Shown here piece after piece: positions 7,800-18,600 of a DNA stretch of 64,000 nt. Below the pieces are notes generated by a model, which was not told where the DNA came from, searched no databases, and was given only the letters and a program-made list of their open reading frames with translations. Each line of letters begins with the position of its first letter. Positions within the stretch are counted from its first letter, which is position 1. The position numbers and the translations under genes are program-made. The stretch is from contig JBJMLO010000024.1 in assembly GCA_045805265.1 (NCBI GenBank), forward strand, positions 221,186 through 285,185. Reading direction: 5' to 3'. The stretch comes from JBJMLO01 sp045805265. GTDB lineage: Bacteria > Actinomycetota > UBA4738 > JACQTL01.

Positions 7800-10229
7800 T
7801 CACCGGCGCCGCGATCGACGCCGGCCCCGGGCACCGAGGGCGCGCTCGAGTCGCCCACCCGGGGGAACCTCCGACTCCTCGCCGTCGATGGCGATCCGGA
7901 TCGGCGCCTCGCCGCCCGGCAGGACGTGCACGGCCAGGCGGTCGGGGGTCAGGTCCACCTCGACACGCTCACCGCGGAACTGGACCGTGAAGCGCATCGC
8001 CGACAGGGCCTCGGGGGGAGCCGGCCGGATCGACAGCAGGTCGGACCGCACCTCGACGCCCGCGTAGCCCCGTTGCACCAGGTCGACGCTGCCGGCCATC
8101 GCGCCCAGGTGCACCCCCTCCGCGGTGGTCCCGCCCTGCACGTCGGCGATGTCGCTCTCGAGCGACTGGGTGAACAGGTCCCACGACCGGGGCCGGTCGA
8201 ACCGGGCCAGCACCCACGCGTGGACGACCCGGCTGAGGGTCGAGCCGTGCGAGGTCCGGCGCATGTAGTAGTCGATGTTCCGCGGGAGGTCCTCCGCCGG
8301 GTCGAACCGGTAGCCGAGGCGGTCGAACAGCCCCGCGATGTCCTCCGGGGGCAGCAGGTAGAAGAGCATGAGCACGTCCGCCTGCTTCGAGACCTGGTAC
8401 CGGTTCGTGGTGTCGTCCTCGGCCTCCAGGATGCGGTCCAGCCGCTGGATGTCCCCGTACCGCTCGACGTACCGGACCCAGTCGAACTCCTCCAGGTCTC
8501 CGTAGCCCCGGAACTGGCTGATGATCCGGTCGCCGTGGAAGGGCACGGACAGGCGTCGGCTGATCTCGTCCCACAGCGCCAGCTCCTCCTCCGTCAGCGA
8601 CATGGTGTCCACCAGCTCCCCCCGGTGGTACGGGGCCAGGCCGTCCAGCAGCTCGATGGTCCGGGCGATGGTCCACGCCACCATCACGTTGGTGTAGGCG
8701 TTGTCGTCCAGCCCCCCGTGGTCGGCGTCCGGGTAGGCGTCGTGGTACTCGTCCGGGCCCATGACCCCCCGGATGTGGAACCGGTCGCCGACCTCGTCGA
8801 GCTCGGCGACGCTCGCCCAGTACCGGGAGAGCTCGAGCAGGATCGGCGCGCCGCGGTACCGGAGGAACTGTTCGTCCCCGGTCACCTGGAAGTGGTGCCA
8901 GGCGTTGAACGCGACCGCGATATTGATGTGCTTCTGCAGCCGTGAGTTGTCGGGGAGCCACCGGCCGGAGTTCGGGTTCAGGTGGACCGACTGGGTCTCC
9001 TCCCGGCCGCTGCTCCCGCTCTGCCAGGGGAACGTGGCGCCGCGCCGGCCCTCCTGCGCGGCCGCGTTCCGGGCCTCGTCGAGGCGGCGGTACCGGTGCT
9101 CCAGCAGCGACCGGGTGAGCGCCGGGATCCGCAGCGACAGGAACGGCAGGATGAACAGCTCGTCCCAGAAGATGTGGCCCCGGTACGCCTCCCCGTGGAG
9201 CCCGCGCGCGGGGACGCCGACGTCGAGGCCCACGGTCGCCGGGGAGACCGTCTGCAGGACGTGGAAGACGTGGAGCCGGAGCACCAGCTGGGCCCGGTCG
9301 GCGCCGTCGAGCTCGATGTCGAACAGCCGCCACAGGTGCTCCCAGGCCAGCTCGTGGCGGGTCAGGAGCTCCTCGAACGACCCCGCCCGCAGGGCGCTCA
9401 GGCGGGCGGCCTCCCGGGGCTCGGAGATCGCCGGGTCCCGCGAGGTGAACAGGGCGACGATCTTCTCCACGGTGATCGGTTCGCCCTCGGCCGCCTCGGC
9501 CTCCACCACGTGGGCCGCGGCTCCCCGGGACCGTTCCACCGACCGCGCGCCCTCCACCGCCTCGCCGCCGCCGCGGACCCGCGTCCGGGCTGCGACCGCG
9601 ACCTCGATCCCGGAATTCCGGGTTCGGACGTGGACCAGCACCGCCTCCGGTCCGGTCTCCACTGCCCCGCCGGGCACCAGGTGGTCGCCCCGGAGCTCTC
9701 GGTACCTGCGGACTCCGGCGTTCCGGACCTCCCCGTCCACGCCCGAGCGCACGGCGATGCGGCCCGACCAGTTCCGGGGGGTGATGACCGTCGAGAGCCC
9801 GGCCAGGTGGGCCTGCTCCATGTGCACGAACCGCCGCTGCTCGACGACCGTCTCCCGGCCGTCGCCGTCCCGCACGAGCGCCCGGCGGGAGAGGAGGCCG
9901 CGCCGCAGGTCCAGCTCCTGGTGATGTTCCACGATCTCCGGCGAGCCGTCCTCCCCGAACCACGGGCCGTCCCCGATCCGGAAGGACAGCGGGAGCCAGT
10001 TCGGCAGGTTGACGATGTCCTCGTTCTCCACGTCGCGGCCGGCGATCTTGGTCACGAGCCGGTCGTAGCACCCGGCCACGTAGGTGCCCGGGTAGTGGAC
10101 GTCGTCGGCCGCGCGCTCGGGCGCCGCCCCCCGGGTGGCGAAGTATCCGTTCCCCAGCGTGCACAGCGCCTCGCGCAGCCCCTCCTCCCCCGGGTCGAAC
10201 CCGTCGTAGGAGAGGATCCAGCCGTTCAT
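7800..10229 (-). CDS. Glycoside hydrolase family 65 disaccharide phosphorylase
   Basis: An 809-aa GH65 protein, normal length for maltose/trehalose/kojibiose phosphorylases. Domains in order: beta-sandwich (about 1-260), (alpha/alpha)6 catalytic barrel (300-690), small C-terminal domain. The catalytic acid is Glu494 in GPDEYHD. Phosphate-binding motifs are KQADVL (from Lys615) and HGSTLS (from His661), which argue for phosphorolysis rather than hydrolysis. ATG at 10229 overlaps the stop of the HAD gene (ATGA), so the two are coupled. The product would be beta-glucose-1-phosphate, which the HAD neighbour converts to glucose-6-phosphate. Maltose, trehalose and kojibiose cannot be told apart from sequence. 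Confidence 0.9.
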   Translation of the reverse strand: MNGWILSYDGFDPGEEGLREALCTLGNGYFATRGAAPERAADDVHYPGTYVAGCYDRLVTKIAGRDVENEDIVNLPNWLPLSFRIGDGPWFGEDGSPEIVEHHQELDLRRGLLSRRALVRDGDGRETVVEQRRFVHMEQAHLAGLSTVITPRNWSGRIAVRSGVDGEVRNAGVRRYRELRGDHLVPGGAVETGPEAVLVHVRTRNSGIEVAVAARTRVRGGGEAVEGARSVERSRGAAAHVVEAEAAEGEPITVEKIVALFTSRDPAISEPREAARLSALRAGSFEELLTRHELAWEHLWRLFDIELDGADRAQLVLRLHVFHVLQTVSPATVGLDVGVPARGLHGEAYRGHIFWDELFILPFLSLRIPALTRSLLEHRYRRLDEARNAAAQEGRRGATFPWQSGSSGREETQSVHLNPNSGRWLPDNSRLQKHINIAVAFNAWHHFQVTGDEQFLRYRGAPILLELSRYWASVAELDEVGDRFHIRGVMGPDEYHDAYPDADHGGLDDNAYTNVMVAWTIARTIELLDGLAPYHRGELVDTMSLTEEELALWDEISRRLSVPFHGDRIISQFRGYGDLEEFDWVRYVERYGDIQRLDRILEAEDDTTNRYQVSKQADVLMLFYLLPPEDIAGLFDRLGYRFDPAEDLPRNIDYYMRRTSHGSTLSRVVHAWVLARFDRPRSWDLFTQSLESDIADVQGGTTAEGVHLGAMAGSVDLVQRGYAGVEVRSDLLSIRPAPPEALSAMRFTVQFRGERVEVDLTPDRLAVHVLPGGEAPIRIAIDGEESEVPPGGRLERALGARGRRRSRRR

Positions 10230-11026
10230 GGCCCGGAATCCGGCGTCGCGGCATCGCGTGGACGGCCGCCGGTCACCCGCACCTCGGCGAGGTCGGCCAC
10301 CACGACGTCGGCGCCGTGCTCCAACAGGGCCTCGGGGTCGTCCGCCCGTCCGACCCCGATCACCATCGCGAAGCCGCCCCGGCGCCCGGCCTCGACGCCG
10401 GCGGTCGCGTCCTCCACGACCGCGGCCTCGCCCGGGTCGACGCCGATGCGGCGCGCGGCCTCGAGGAACAGGGCCGGGTCCGGCTTCCCGGCCAGCCCCA
10501 GGCGCTCGCTGTCCACGCCGTCCACGGTCGCGCCGAACAGGTCGCGGATGCCCGCGGCGTCGAGGACCTCGCGCATGTTCCGGCTGGCCGAGACCACCGC
10601 GACGCGGACCCCGCGCCGCCGCAACTCCTCCACGAGGGCGACCGAGGACTCGAAGCGGCGGACGCCACGCTTTCGGATCACCTCCAGGAATCGTTGGTCC
10701 TTGCGGTTCCCCAGCCCGCACACGGTCTCCCGATCGGGCGGATCGGAGGGGTCCCCCTCGGGGACCTCGATCCCCCGCGACCGGAGGAAGCTCCGGACGC
10801 CGTCGTACCGGGGCCGGCCGTCGACGTACCGGAGGTAGTCCTCGTGCTCGAAGGGCCGGAAGGGCTCACCCGAGCTCTGCGCCCGCCGGGTGAGGAGCTC
10901 GTCGAACATCTCCTTCCAGGCCGCCGAGTGCACGCTGGCCGTGTCGGTCATCACGCCGTCGGTGTCGAAGACGACGCCGTGGATGGTGCCGGCATCGATC
11001 ACCACGGCGTCCGCTGGACTCGGCAC
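10226..11026 (-). CDS. HAD-family beta-phosphoglucomutase-like enzyme
   Basis: A 266-aa HAD protein of the beta-phosphoglucomutase type. The nucleophile is Asp21 in FDTDGVM (Asp23 second acid); a helical cap follows, then VVSASRN (motif II), GKPDP (motif III) and VVEDATAG (motif IV). It is translationally coupled to the GH65 gene, the classic pair for disaccharide use. The FDTDGV variant also occurs in HAD domains linked to GH65/trehalose enzymes in mycobacteria. GTG at 11026 is chosen; a longer frame would run into the divergent promoter and phosphoketolase start. Confidence 0.87.
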   Translation of the reverse strand: MPSPADAVVIDAGTIHGVVFDTDGVMTDTASVHSAAWKEMFDELLTRRAQSSGEPFRPFEHEDYLRYVDGRPRYDGVRSFLRSRGIEVPEGDPSDPPDRETVCGLGNRKDQRFLEVIRKRGVRRFESSVALVEELRRRGVRVAVVSASRNMREVLDAAGIRDLFGATVDGVDSERLGLAGKPDPALFLEAARRIGVDPGEAAVVEDATAGVEAGRRGGFAMVIGVGRADDPEALLEHGADVVVADLAEVRVTGGRPRDAATPDSGP

Positions 11027-11108
11027 GTTCCGGGATCGTAGCCCCGCCACGACCCGGATAGCATCGGGGCGGTCTTCCGGACCACCCGACGACAGGAGAA
11101 CGATCGAG

Positions 11109-13496
11109 ATGACCGACACCGCCACCCGGCCTCCGCGATCCGAGCTCGACGACGACGAGCTGCGGGTGACCGATGCGTACTGGTGCGCGGCCAACTACCT
11201 GTCGGTGGGGCAGATCTACCTGCTGGACAACCCCCTGCTGACCGAGCCGCTGCGGCCGGAGCACGTGAAGCCCCGGCTGCTGGGGCACTGGGGCACGACG
11301 CCCGGGCTGAACTTCCTGTACGTCCACATGAACCGGGCCATCCGGAACTGGGACCTCGACGCGATGTTCGTGACCGGCCCCGGCCACGGCGGGCCGGGCC
11401 TGGTGGCCAACGCCTACCTGGAGGGCACCTACACGGAGGTCTATCCGCACGTCACGCGCGACGCGGAGGGGCTGCGGCGGCTGTTCCGGCAGTTCTCGTT
11501 CCCGGGCGGCATCCCGAGCCACGTGGCGCCGGAGACGCCGGGCTCGATCCACGAGGGCGGGGAGCTCGGCTACGGGCTCGCCCATGCCTACGGGGCCGCG
11601 TTCGACAATCCGGACCTCCTCGTGTGCTGCGTGGTGGGCGACGGCGAGGCCGAGACCGGGCCGCTCGCCGCCAGCTGGCACTCGAACAAGTTCCTCGACC
11701 CGGCGCGCGACGGCGCGGTGCTGCCCATCCTGCACCTGAACGGGTACAAGATCGCCAACCCCACCGTGCTGTCCCGGATCCCGGAGCACGAGCTGCGCGA
11801 CCTGATGAAGGGGTACGGGTACGCGCCGCGGTTCGTCTCCGGCGACCGGCCGGATGCCATGCACCGGGAGATGGCGGCGACGCTCGACGAGGTCGTCGAC
11901 GAGATCCTCACGATCCAGCGCGCGGTGCGGGACGGCTCCGGGACCGCCGCCGCGCGCCGGCCGGCCTGGCCGATGATCGTCCTGCGGACCCCGAAGGGGT
12001 GGACCGGGCCGAAGGAGGTCGACGGCCTGCCGGTCGAGGGGACGTGGCGCTCGCACCAGGTGCCCATCGACGCCGTCCGGACGAACCCCGAGCACCTCGC
12101 GCTGCTCGAGCGGTGGATGCGCAGCTATCGCCCGCAGGAGCTGTTCGACGAGAACGGCGCGCTGGTCGAGGAGCTGGCCGCCCTGCCGCCGAAGTCGTAT
12201 CGGCGGATGAGCGCGAACCCGGTGACCAACGGCGGGGCCGTGCTCAGGGACCTGGCCATGCCGGACTTCCGCGACTACGCCATCGACGTCCCCACGCCCG
12301 GGACCACGTACGCGGAGGCCACGCGGAGCGCCGGCGCGTTCATGCGCGACGTCATGCGGCGCAACCCCGACACCTTCCGGGTGTTCGGGCCCGACGAGAC
12401 CGCGTCGAACCGGCTGGACGCGCTGTTCGAGGTCACCGACCGGGCGTTCTCCGCGGAGATCCTCCCGACCGACGATCACCTGGCCCTCGACGGCCGGGTC
12501 ATGGAGGTGCTCTCCGAGCACCTGTGCCAGGGATGGCTGGAGGGGTACCTGCTGACCGGCCGCCACGGGGTGTTCAACTGCTACGAGGCCTTCATCCACA
12601 TCGTCGACTCGATGTTCAACCAGCATGCGAAGTGGCTGAAGGTCTCGCACGATATTCCGTGGCGCCGCCCGATCGCCTCCCTGAACTACCTGCTGTCGTC
12701 GCACGTGTGGCGGCAGGACCACAACGGGTTCTCGCACCAGGACCCCGGCTTCATCGACCACGTCATCAACAAGAAGGCCGAGATCATCCGGGCGTACCTC
12801 CCGCCCGATGCGAACTGCGTCCTGTCGGTGATGAACCACTGCCTGCAGAGCAAGGACTACGTGAACGTCGTCGTCGCCGGGAAGCAGCCCACGCTGAACT
12901 GGCTGACCATGGACCAGGCCATCCTCCACTGCACGCGCGGCCTCGGCATCTGGGAGTTCGCCAGCAACGACGGCGACGCGGAGCCCGACGTCGTGATGGC
13001 GTGCTGCGGCGACATCCCCACGCTGGAGACCCTGGCCGCGGCGAGCATCCTCCGCCAGGAGCTCCCCGGCCTGAAGGTCCGCGTGGTCAACGTGGTCGAC
13101 CTCATGCGGCTCGAGCCGGCCACCGAGCATCCCCACGGCATGTCGGACTCGGAGTTCGACGCGCTGTTCACGACGGACCGCCCGGTGGTGTTCGCGTACC
13201 ACGGCTACCCGTGGCTGATCCACCGCCTGACGTACCGGCGGACCAACCACGCGCACATCCACGTCCGCGGCTACAAGGAGGAGGGGACCACCACGACGCC
13301 GTTCGACATGGTGATGCTGAACGACCTCGACCGGTTCCATCTGGTGCAGGACGTGATCGACCGGGTCCCCGGCCTCGCCTCCAGCGCCGGGCACGTCCGG
13401 CAGGCCATGACCGATCGGCGCCTGCAGGCCCGCGCGTACACCCGGGAGCACGGCGAGGACGATCCGGCCGTGGCCTCCTGGACGTGGCCGCACTGA
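11109..13496 (+). CDS. xfp: Phosphoketolase (xylulose-5-phosphate/fructose-6-phosphate)
   Basis: A 795-aa TPP-dependent phosphoketolase, full length for the family. The thiamine-diphosphate motif GDGEAETGPLA is at about residues 176-186, with further signatures TPGSIHEGGELGYGL and QDHNGFSHQDPG. The enzyme splits xylulose-5-P or fructose-6-P with phosphate to acetyl-phosphate plus GAP or erythrose-4-P. AGGAG sits 10 nt before the ATG. The stop overlaps the ackA start by one base, so acetyl-phosphate formation and its conversion to acetate plus ATP are encoded together. It is divergent from the GH65/HAD pair. Confidence 0.95.
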   Translation: MTDTATRPPRSELDDDELRVTDAYWCAANYLSVGQIYLLDNPLLTEPLRPEHVKPRLLGHWGTTPGLNFLYVHMNRAIRNWDLDAMFVTGPGHGGPGLVANAYLEGTYTEVYPHVTRDAEGLRRLFRQFSFPGGIPSHVAPETPGSIHEGGELGYGLAHAYGAAFDNPDLLVCCVVGDGEAETGPLAASWHSNKFLDPARDGAVLPILHLNGYKIANPTVLSRIPEHELRDLMKGYGYAPRFVSGDRPDAMHREMAATLDEVVDEILTIQRAVRDGSGTAAARRPAWPMIVLRTPKGWTGPKEVDGLPVEGTWRSHQVPIDAVRTNPEHLALLERWMRSYRPQELFDENGALVEELAALPPKSYRRMSANPVTNGGAVLRDLAMPDFRDYAIDVPTPGTTYAEATRSAGAFMRDVMRRNPDTFRVFGPDETASNRLDALFEVTDRAFSAEILPTDDHLALDGRVMEVLSEHLCQGWLEGYLLTGRHGVFNCYEAFIHIVDSMFNQHAKWLKVSHDIPWRRPIASLNYLLSSHVWRQDHNGFSHQDPGFIDHVINKKAEIIRAYLPPDANCVLSVMNHCLQSKDYVNVVVAGKQPTLNWLTMDQAILHCTRGLGIWEFASNDGDAEPDVVMACCGDIPTLETLAAASILRQELPGLKVRVVNVVDLMRLEPATEHPHGMSDSEFDALFTTDRPVVFAYHGYPWLIHRLTYRRTNHAHIHVRGYKEEGTTTTPFDMVMLNDLDRFHLVQDVIDRVPGLASSAGHVRQAMTDRRLQARAYTREHGEDDPAVASWTWPH

Positions 13497-14593
13497 TGCG
13501 CGTCCTCGTCGTCAACGCCGGGTCCAGCAGCCTGAAGCTGCGGGTGCTGGACGACCGCGACGAGCTGGCCGGATCGGCCGACCTCCCGGCGCCGCGGGGC
13601 GAGTCGGACCGGGACGCGGCCCGCACGGCGATCGAGGGGTTCGGGCCGGTGGATGTCGTCGGGCACCGCATCGTGCACGGCGGGACCGAGTTCTCCGAGC
13701 CGGTTCTGATCGACGACCGGGTCCGGAGGCGGCTGCACGCGCTGGTCGACCTCGCGCCGCTGCACCAGCCCAAGTCGCTGGCCGCGCTGGAGGCGGTCGA
13801 CGAGGTGCTCCCCGACGTGCCGGCGGTGGCTTGCTTCGACACCGCGTTCCACGCCGGGATGCCGGCCGCCGCGGCGACGTACGCCCTGCCCCGGCAGTGG
13901 CGGGAGCGGTGGTCCCTGCGGCGGTTCGGGTTCCACGGGCTGTCCCACGCCTACGTGTCGAGGCGGGCCGCCGAGCTGGCCGGAATCGACGTCGCGGACG
14001 CGCGGGTCGTGACCTGCCACCTGGGCGCGGGCGCGTCGCTCGCCGCCGTGCGGGGCGGGCGGTCGGTGGACACGACCATGGGGTTCACGCCCCTGGAGGG
14101 CCTGGCGATGGCGACGCGGTCGGGAACGGTCGACCCGGGGCTGGTGCTGTGGCTCCAGGAGCACGCCGGGATGCCCGCCGCCGAGCTGGCCGCCACGCTC
14201 GAGCACCGGTCGGGCCTCGAGGCCCTGGCCGGCACGGGGGACATGAAGGAGGTCGTCGCGCTGAAGGATTCCGGCGACGCCGACGCCACGTTGGCGTTCG
14301 ACGTGTACGTGCACCGGATTCGCTCGGGCGTCGCGGCGATGGCGGCCTCGGCCGGCGGCCTGGACGTCCTCGCGTTCGCCGGCGGCGTGGGCGAGCACGC
14401 CCCGGCGGTGCGCGCGGCGGTGGGCGAGGGGCTGGCGTTCCTGGGCGCGTCGTTCGACGAGGAACGCGATGCGAACGCCGTGCCCGACGCCGACATCGGC
14501 GCGGCCGGCGCCCCGGTGCGGGCGTTCGTCGTCGCTGCCCGCGAAGACCTCGAGATCGCCCGCCAGTCCCGCTCGGTGCTGGGCTCGGCATAG
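13496..14593 (+). CDS. ackA: Acetate kinase
   Basis: A 365-aa ASKHA-fold kinase, slightly short of the usual ~400. The N-terminal NAGSSSLK (Asn7, Ser10, Ser12) is the PROSITE-type acetate kinase signature; GHRIVHGG, FHGLSHAY, HLGAGAS and FAGGVGEHAP are all present. It turns acetyl-phosphate plus ADP into acetate plus ATP, completing the bifid-type shunt with the overlapping xfp gene (TGATG junction). Confidence 0.95.
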   Translation: MRVLVVNAGSSSLKLRVLDDRDELAGSADLPAPRGESDRDAARTAIEGFGPVDVVGHRIVHGGTEFSEPVLIDDRVRRRLHALVDLAPLHQPKSLAALEAVDEVLPDVPAVACFDTAFHAGMPAAAATYALPRQWRERWSLRRFGFHGLSHAYVSRRAAELAGIDVADARVVTCHLGAGASLAAVRGGRSVDTTMGFTPLEGLAMATRSGTVDPGLVLWLQEHAGMPAAELAATLEHRSGLEALAGTGDMKEVVALKDSGDADATLAFDVYVHRIRSGVAAMAASAGGLDVLAFAGGVGEHAPAVRAAVGEGLAFLGASFDEERDANAVPDADIGAAGAPVRAFVVAAREDLEIARQSRSVLGSA

Positions 14594-14642
14594 CGGGCCT
14601 CGGCGGGCTACGCTGGATTCGGGCGACGGGGAGGTTCCGCGC

Positions 14643-15554
14643 ATGGAGCTGCAGCGCATTCGGATCCACGGACACGAGGTGGCGTATCGATCCGCCGGGT
14701 CCGGTCCGGTGGTGGTGCTGGTCCACGGCCTGGGCACGACGTCGGGGACGTGGGGGCGCGTCATGCCGGCGCTGGCGGAGCGGTTCACGGTGGTCGCGGT
14801 GGACCTCCTCGGTCACGGGGGCTCGACGAGGGAAGCGGGCGACTACTCGCTCGGGGCCCAGGCCTCGGGCATCCGGGACCTGATGATCGCGCTGGGGCAC
14901 GAGCGGGGCACCCTGGTCGGGCACTCGCTGGGGGGCGGCGTGACCCTGCAGTTCGCCTACCAGTTCCCCGCGCGCTGCGAGCGGCTGGTGCTCGTCGACA
15001 GCGGGGGCCTGGGCAGGGACGTGGCGCTGCACCTGCGCGCGCTGAGCTTCCCGGGCGTCGAGCACGTCATGCCTCCGGTGGCCTTCGCCCCCCGGATCCA
15101 CGCGGCGGGGGCGACGGTCGTGGGGTGGCTGCGCCGCGTCGGCCTGCGTCCCGCTCCCTCCTTCGACGAGATGTGGGAGACCTACGGGGCACTGGCCGAC
15201 GCCGAGACCCGTCGGGCCTTCTTCCACACGCTGAACTCGGTGGTCGACTTCCGGGGGCAGCGCCCCAGCGCGATGAACCGGCTGTACCTGCTGGCGGCCA
15301 TCCCGACCCTGATCGTGTGGGGCGCGCGGGACCGGCTGATCCCGGTCGCCCACGCCCGGGGGGCCCACGAGGCCATACCGGGCAGCGTGCTCCGGGTCTT
15401 CGAGGGCGTCGGTCACTTCCCGCAGCACGACCGGCCCGAGGAGTTCGTCCGGACCATGGTCGAGTTCATCGACTCGACCGCCCCGGCGGCACTGTCCGAA
15501 TCACATCTCGGCGAGATGCTCGGTGCCGTAGGCTCGCTCGAGCCGGCTCCGTAG
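14643..15554 (+). CDS. Alpha/beta-hydrolase fold protein
   Basis: A 303-aa alpha/beta hydrolase. Oxyanion-hole motif VHGLGTTSG is near residue 30, nucleophile elbow GHSLGGG near 97, the acid in WGARDRLIP and the catalytic His in GVGHFPQ. The family covers esterases, lipases and meta-cleavage hydrolases; the substrate is not readable. GGGGAGG lies about 10 nt before the ATG and TACGCT about 35 nt upstream is a possible -10. It follows ackA by 49 bp. Confidence 0.8.
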   Translation: MELQRIRIHGHEVAYRSAGSGPVVVLVHGLGTTSGTWGRVMPALAERFTVVAVDLLGHGGSTREAGDYSLGAQASGIRDLMIALGHERGTLVGHSLGGGVTLQFAYQFPARCERLVLVDSGGLGRDVALHLRALSFPGVEHVMPPVAFAPRIHAAGATVVGWLRRVGLRPAPSFDEMWETYGALADAETRRAFFHTLNSVVDFRGQRPSAMNRLYLLAAIPTLIVWGARDRLIPVAHARGAHEAIPGSVLRVFEGVGHFPQHDRPEEFVRTMVEFIDSTAPAALSESHLGEMLGAVGSLEPAP

Positions 15555-15645
15555 GCCGCGCGCACAGCCCGCCGGCTTTGTCCGAAGTCATCGCCGTCTC
15601 CCCGAATCACGCCGGTGGCGCTCGCGTTCCCGCGGGGGGCCTCGC

Positions 15646-18600
15646 TCAGGCGTCGATCGCCGTCGCCGGGACGCTTGCCGCCAGCTTCGCGGTCCGCTCG
15701 AGCCAGGGCGTGGCGCGGAGGCGCTCGAAGATCGCGGAGGCCTCGTCGATGCCGGGGCCGGCTTCCGATTCGCGGCCCTGGGCCGCGAGCCAGTCCGCGT
15801 GCTCGAGGAGGGTCACCGCGAGCTCGAACGGCATGCCGATCCCCCGGAAGCCCAGGACTGCGGCCATGAAGCCGGGCTCGACCGACTCGTCGTCGCCTCG
15901 TTCGGCCGCCAGGCGAGCGGCGAACCTGGCCGAATGGGCCCGGAGATACGGTGTGACCAGCCCGGGGCGGGCGCCCTCCGCGATACCGAGCAGCTGTTCC
16001 GCGTGCGTGATGTCGCCCGTGGTCAATGCCGCCTGGATGGCCATGACCAACGCCCTTTTCACCTGGTTCGTGAGGAGTCCAAGGCGCTCGCGCCCTGCAA
16101 GGGCGTCTTCGGCGGCCGACAGCGCGCCGGCCCCGTCGCCCCGCGCCAGGAGCAACTCGGCCCGCGCCACATCGAACATGGCACGGAGTTCCTCGTTCTC
16201 CGAGCGCCCGATGTACTCATGGGCATGGAGCAGGCCTTCGGCCGCGTCGAGGTTCCCCCTGCGGACGTGGATGGGGACGAGGTCCACCAGGCCCGCCGCC
16301 GCCCACGGCAGCGCCATGATCTCCTCCATGGCCATCGCCTCGTCGCCTGCCGCGAGTGCCTCGTCCCACCGGCCCATGGCGACCAGGGCGGCGGCCGACC
16401 CCGTCAACCAACTGACCTCGACCGGACGGTCTCCATTCCGGCGGGCCAAGGCGAGCGCCTCCTCGGCCAGGTCGAACTCCCGCTCGTACTGGTCGAGCGT
16501 CTCCCACGCCACCGCCAGGTTGTTGTAGGCCCGGGCCGCCGCGCCCGGGATGTCGTGCTCCAGGGCCACCTCCAGCGCGCGCCGAAGGAGCACGGTGGAC
16601 TCGTCGAGTCTTCCCGCGCGCTGCAGCCCGATGGCCCGGCTGGACAGGGCGTGCGAATACACCTCGGGAAGCTCGAGGTGCTCGGCCAACTCCAGCGCCT
16701 CCTCCAGGAACGGGATCGCCTCGGCGTGCCGCCCCTCGATCGCCAGGAACCGTCCGAGCTGCGCGGCGACCGCCGCGCGGTCGCGATCCGGCTCTTCGCC
16801 CGAGAGGTCGGCGTGGGCCTTCCGGACCCGCTCCACGGCCCGTTCGAGGTGGTCCTGGGCGAACTCGATCTCGGCGAGCCGTGCCTGCACGCGCGCGGCG
16901 GAGTGCCCCTGGCCGGACTCCTCGAAGAGGAGGGTCGCCGCCTCGTAGTCGGCTGTGGCCTCGTCCGCCCGGCCACGAAGGAATGCCATCTGGCCGGCCC
17001 GCTCCGTGAGCTCCGCCCGTTCCAGGCCGGAGTCCGTGATGCTCGCCGCCTGCCGGAAGTAGGTCTCGGCCTCCTCGGTGGCAGCGAGCGAGGCGGCGCG
17101 CTCGGCGGCCCGGACCAGCATCTTCCGGGCCCGGGCCTGGATCTCCGCCGCGTCGTCCGCCTCCGGGGCCAGCCGGTAGGCCTCCACGTAGTGGGAGGCG
17201 ACGACCTCGACGATCTCCTCCTCCTCCGCGCCCCACGCTCGTTCCAGGTAGGCGGCGACCCGGAGATGCTTCTCTTTCCGGTCGCGCTTTGCCAGCGTCT
17301 CGTACGCCACGGTCCGCACCAGGTCCTGGAGGAACCCGTACTGGCCGCGCTCCGGGGAGCGGGGGTCGGCCTGGACCGACAGGACCTCCTTCGCCACCAG
17401 GGCGGCCAGCAGCGGCTCGAGGTCGCGCTCGGGCAGGCCGGACAGGGCGGCCAGCGACGTGCGCGTGAACGTCTTGCCGAGCACCGAGGCGTCCTGCACG
17501 AGCTGGCGCTCGCCCGGTCCCAGGCCGTCCAGCCGGGCCGCGATGAGCGCCTGCAGGGTCTCGGGGACCTGCAGGTCCTCCACCGGGCCCGTCGGCCGGT
17601 ACACGCTGCCCTGCTGCACCAGCAGGCCGCGGTCCAGCAGCATCCGTACGGTCTCCACCGCGTACAGGGGCACCCCCTGGGCGCGGTCGAGGATCTTCCC
17701 GGTGAGCTCGCCGGGGAGGCCCGGGACCAGGCCGGTCAGCAACTCCTCCATGGCGGCGGGCGGCAGCGGTTCCAGGGAGATCGCCGTGGCGCCGCGGGTC
17801 CGCCCGCCCGGAGCGCCCCCGACGTCCGGTCTCCCCAGGGTCATGACGAAGATCGGGAAAGCGCGTGACCACTCCAGCAGGTGGTCGACGAACTCGAGCA
17901 GCGAGGGGTCCGCCCACTGCACGTCCTCGAAGACCATGATCACCGGGTCGGATTCCGACAGGCGCTCGAAGAACAGCCGCCACCCCGCGAACAGGTCGCT
18001 CTTGTCGTGTGCCGTCCGCTCCTCCAGGCCGATCAGGTGGGCGAGCCGCGGCTCCACGAAGGCCCGGTCCTCAGGAGCTGGAACGTACTTCTCGACCGCC
18101 TCGTGGAGCTTGGCCAGGGCCGACGCGCGCTCCTCGCCCTCCACGATGTCGGCCCGCCCCCGGACCATCTCGGCGAGCGCCCAGTAGGTCACGCCCTCGC
18201 CGTAGGACAGGCACCGGCCGCGGTGCCACCGGAAGACCCGCTCGAGCCCGTCGAAGTACTTGAAGAACTCCCACACCAGTCGGGACTTGCCGATCCCCGC
18301 GATGCCGGTCACCTGCACCAGGTGGGCCCGGCGGTCGTCGACGGCGGCGTGGAACAGGTCCTTCACCAGCTTGAGCTCGCGGTCGCGGCCGACGAACGGG
18401 GGCTCCAGCCCCTCCGACTTCATCAGCCCCCGGACGCCGGCCACCACGCGGTGGGCGCGCCACAGCTGGACCGGCTCGGCCTTGCCCTTCAGCGTGTGGG
18501 CCCCGGCGTCCTCGTAGACGACGGAGGCGTCGGTGGCCCGCTTCGTGGGGTCGCCGACATAGACGGTTCCCGGCTCGGCGGTCGACTGGACCCTGCTGGC

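Noticed and set aside
6690..8945. 751-codon open frame on the plus strand
   Set aside because: Shadow of the proline-rich membrane protein and GH65 genes; its translation is Pro/Arg repeat-like with no domain.
8982..10838. 618-codon plus-strand frame
   Set aside because: Antisense to the GH65 and HAD genes, both supported by motifs and coupled starts.
10866..13493. 875-codon open frame on the minus strand
   Set aside because: It is antisense to the certain phosphoketolase gene; low-complexity Arg/Pro/Val-rich translation is typical of GC-rich shadow frames.
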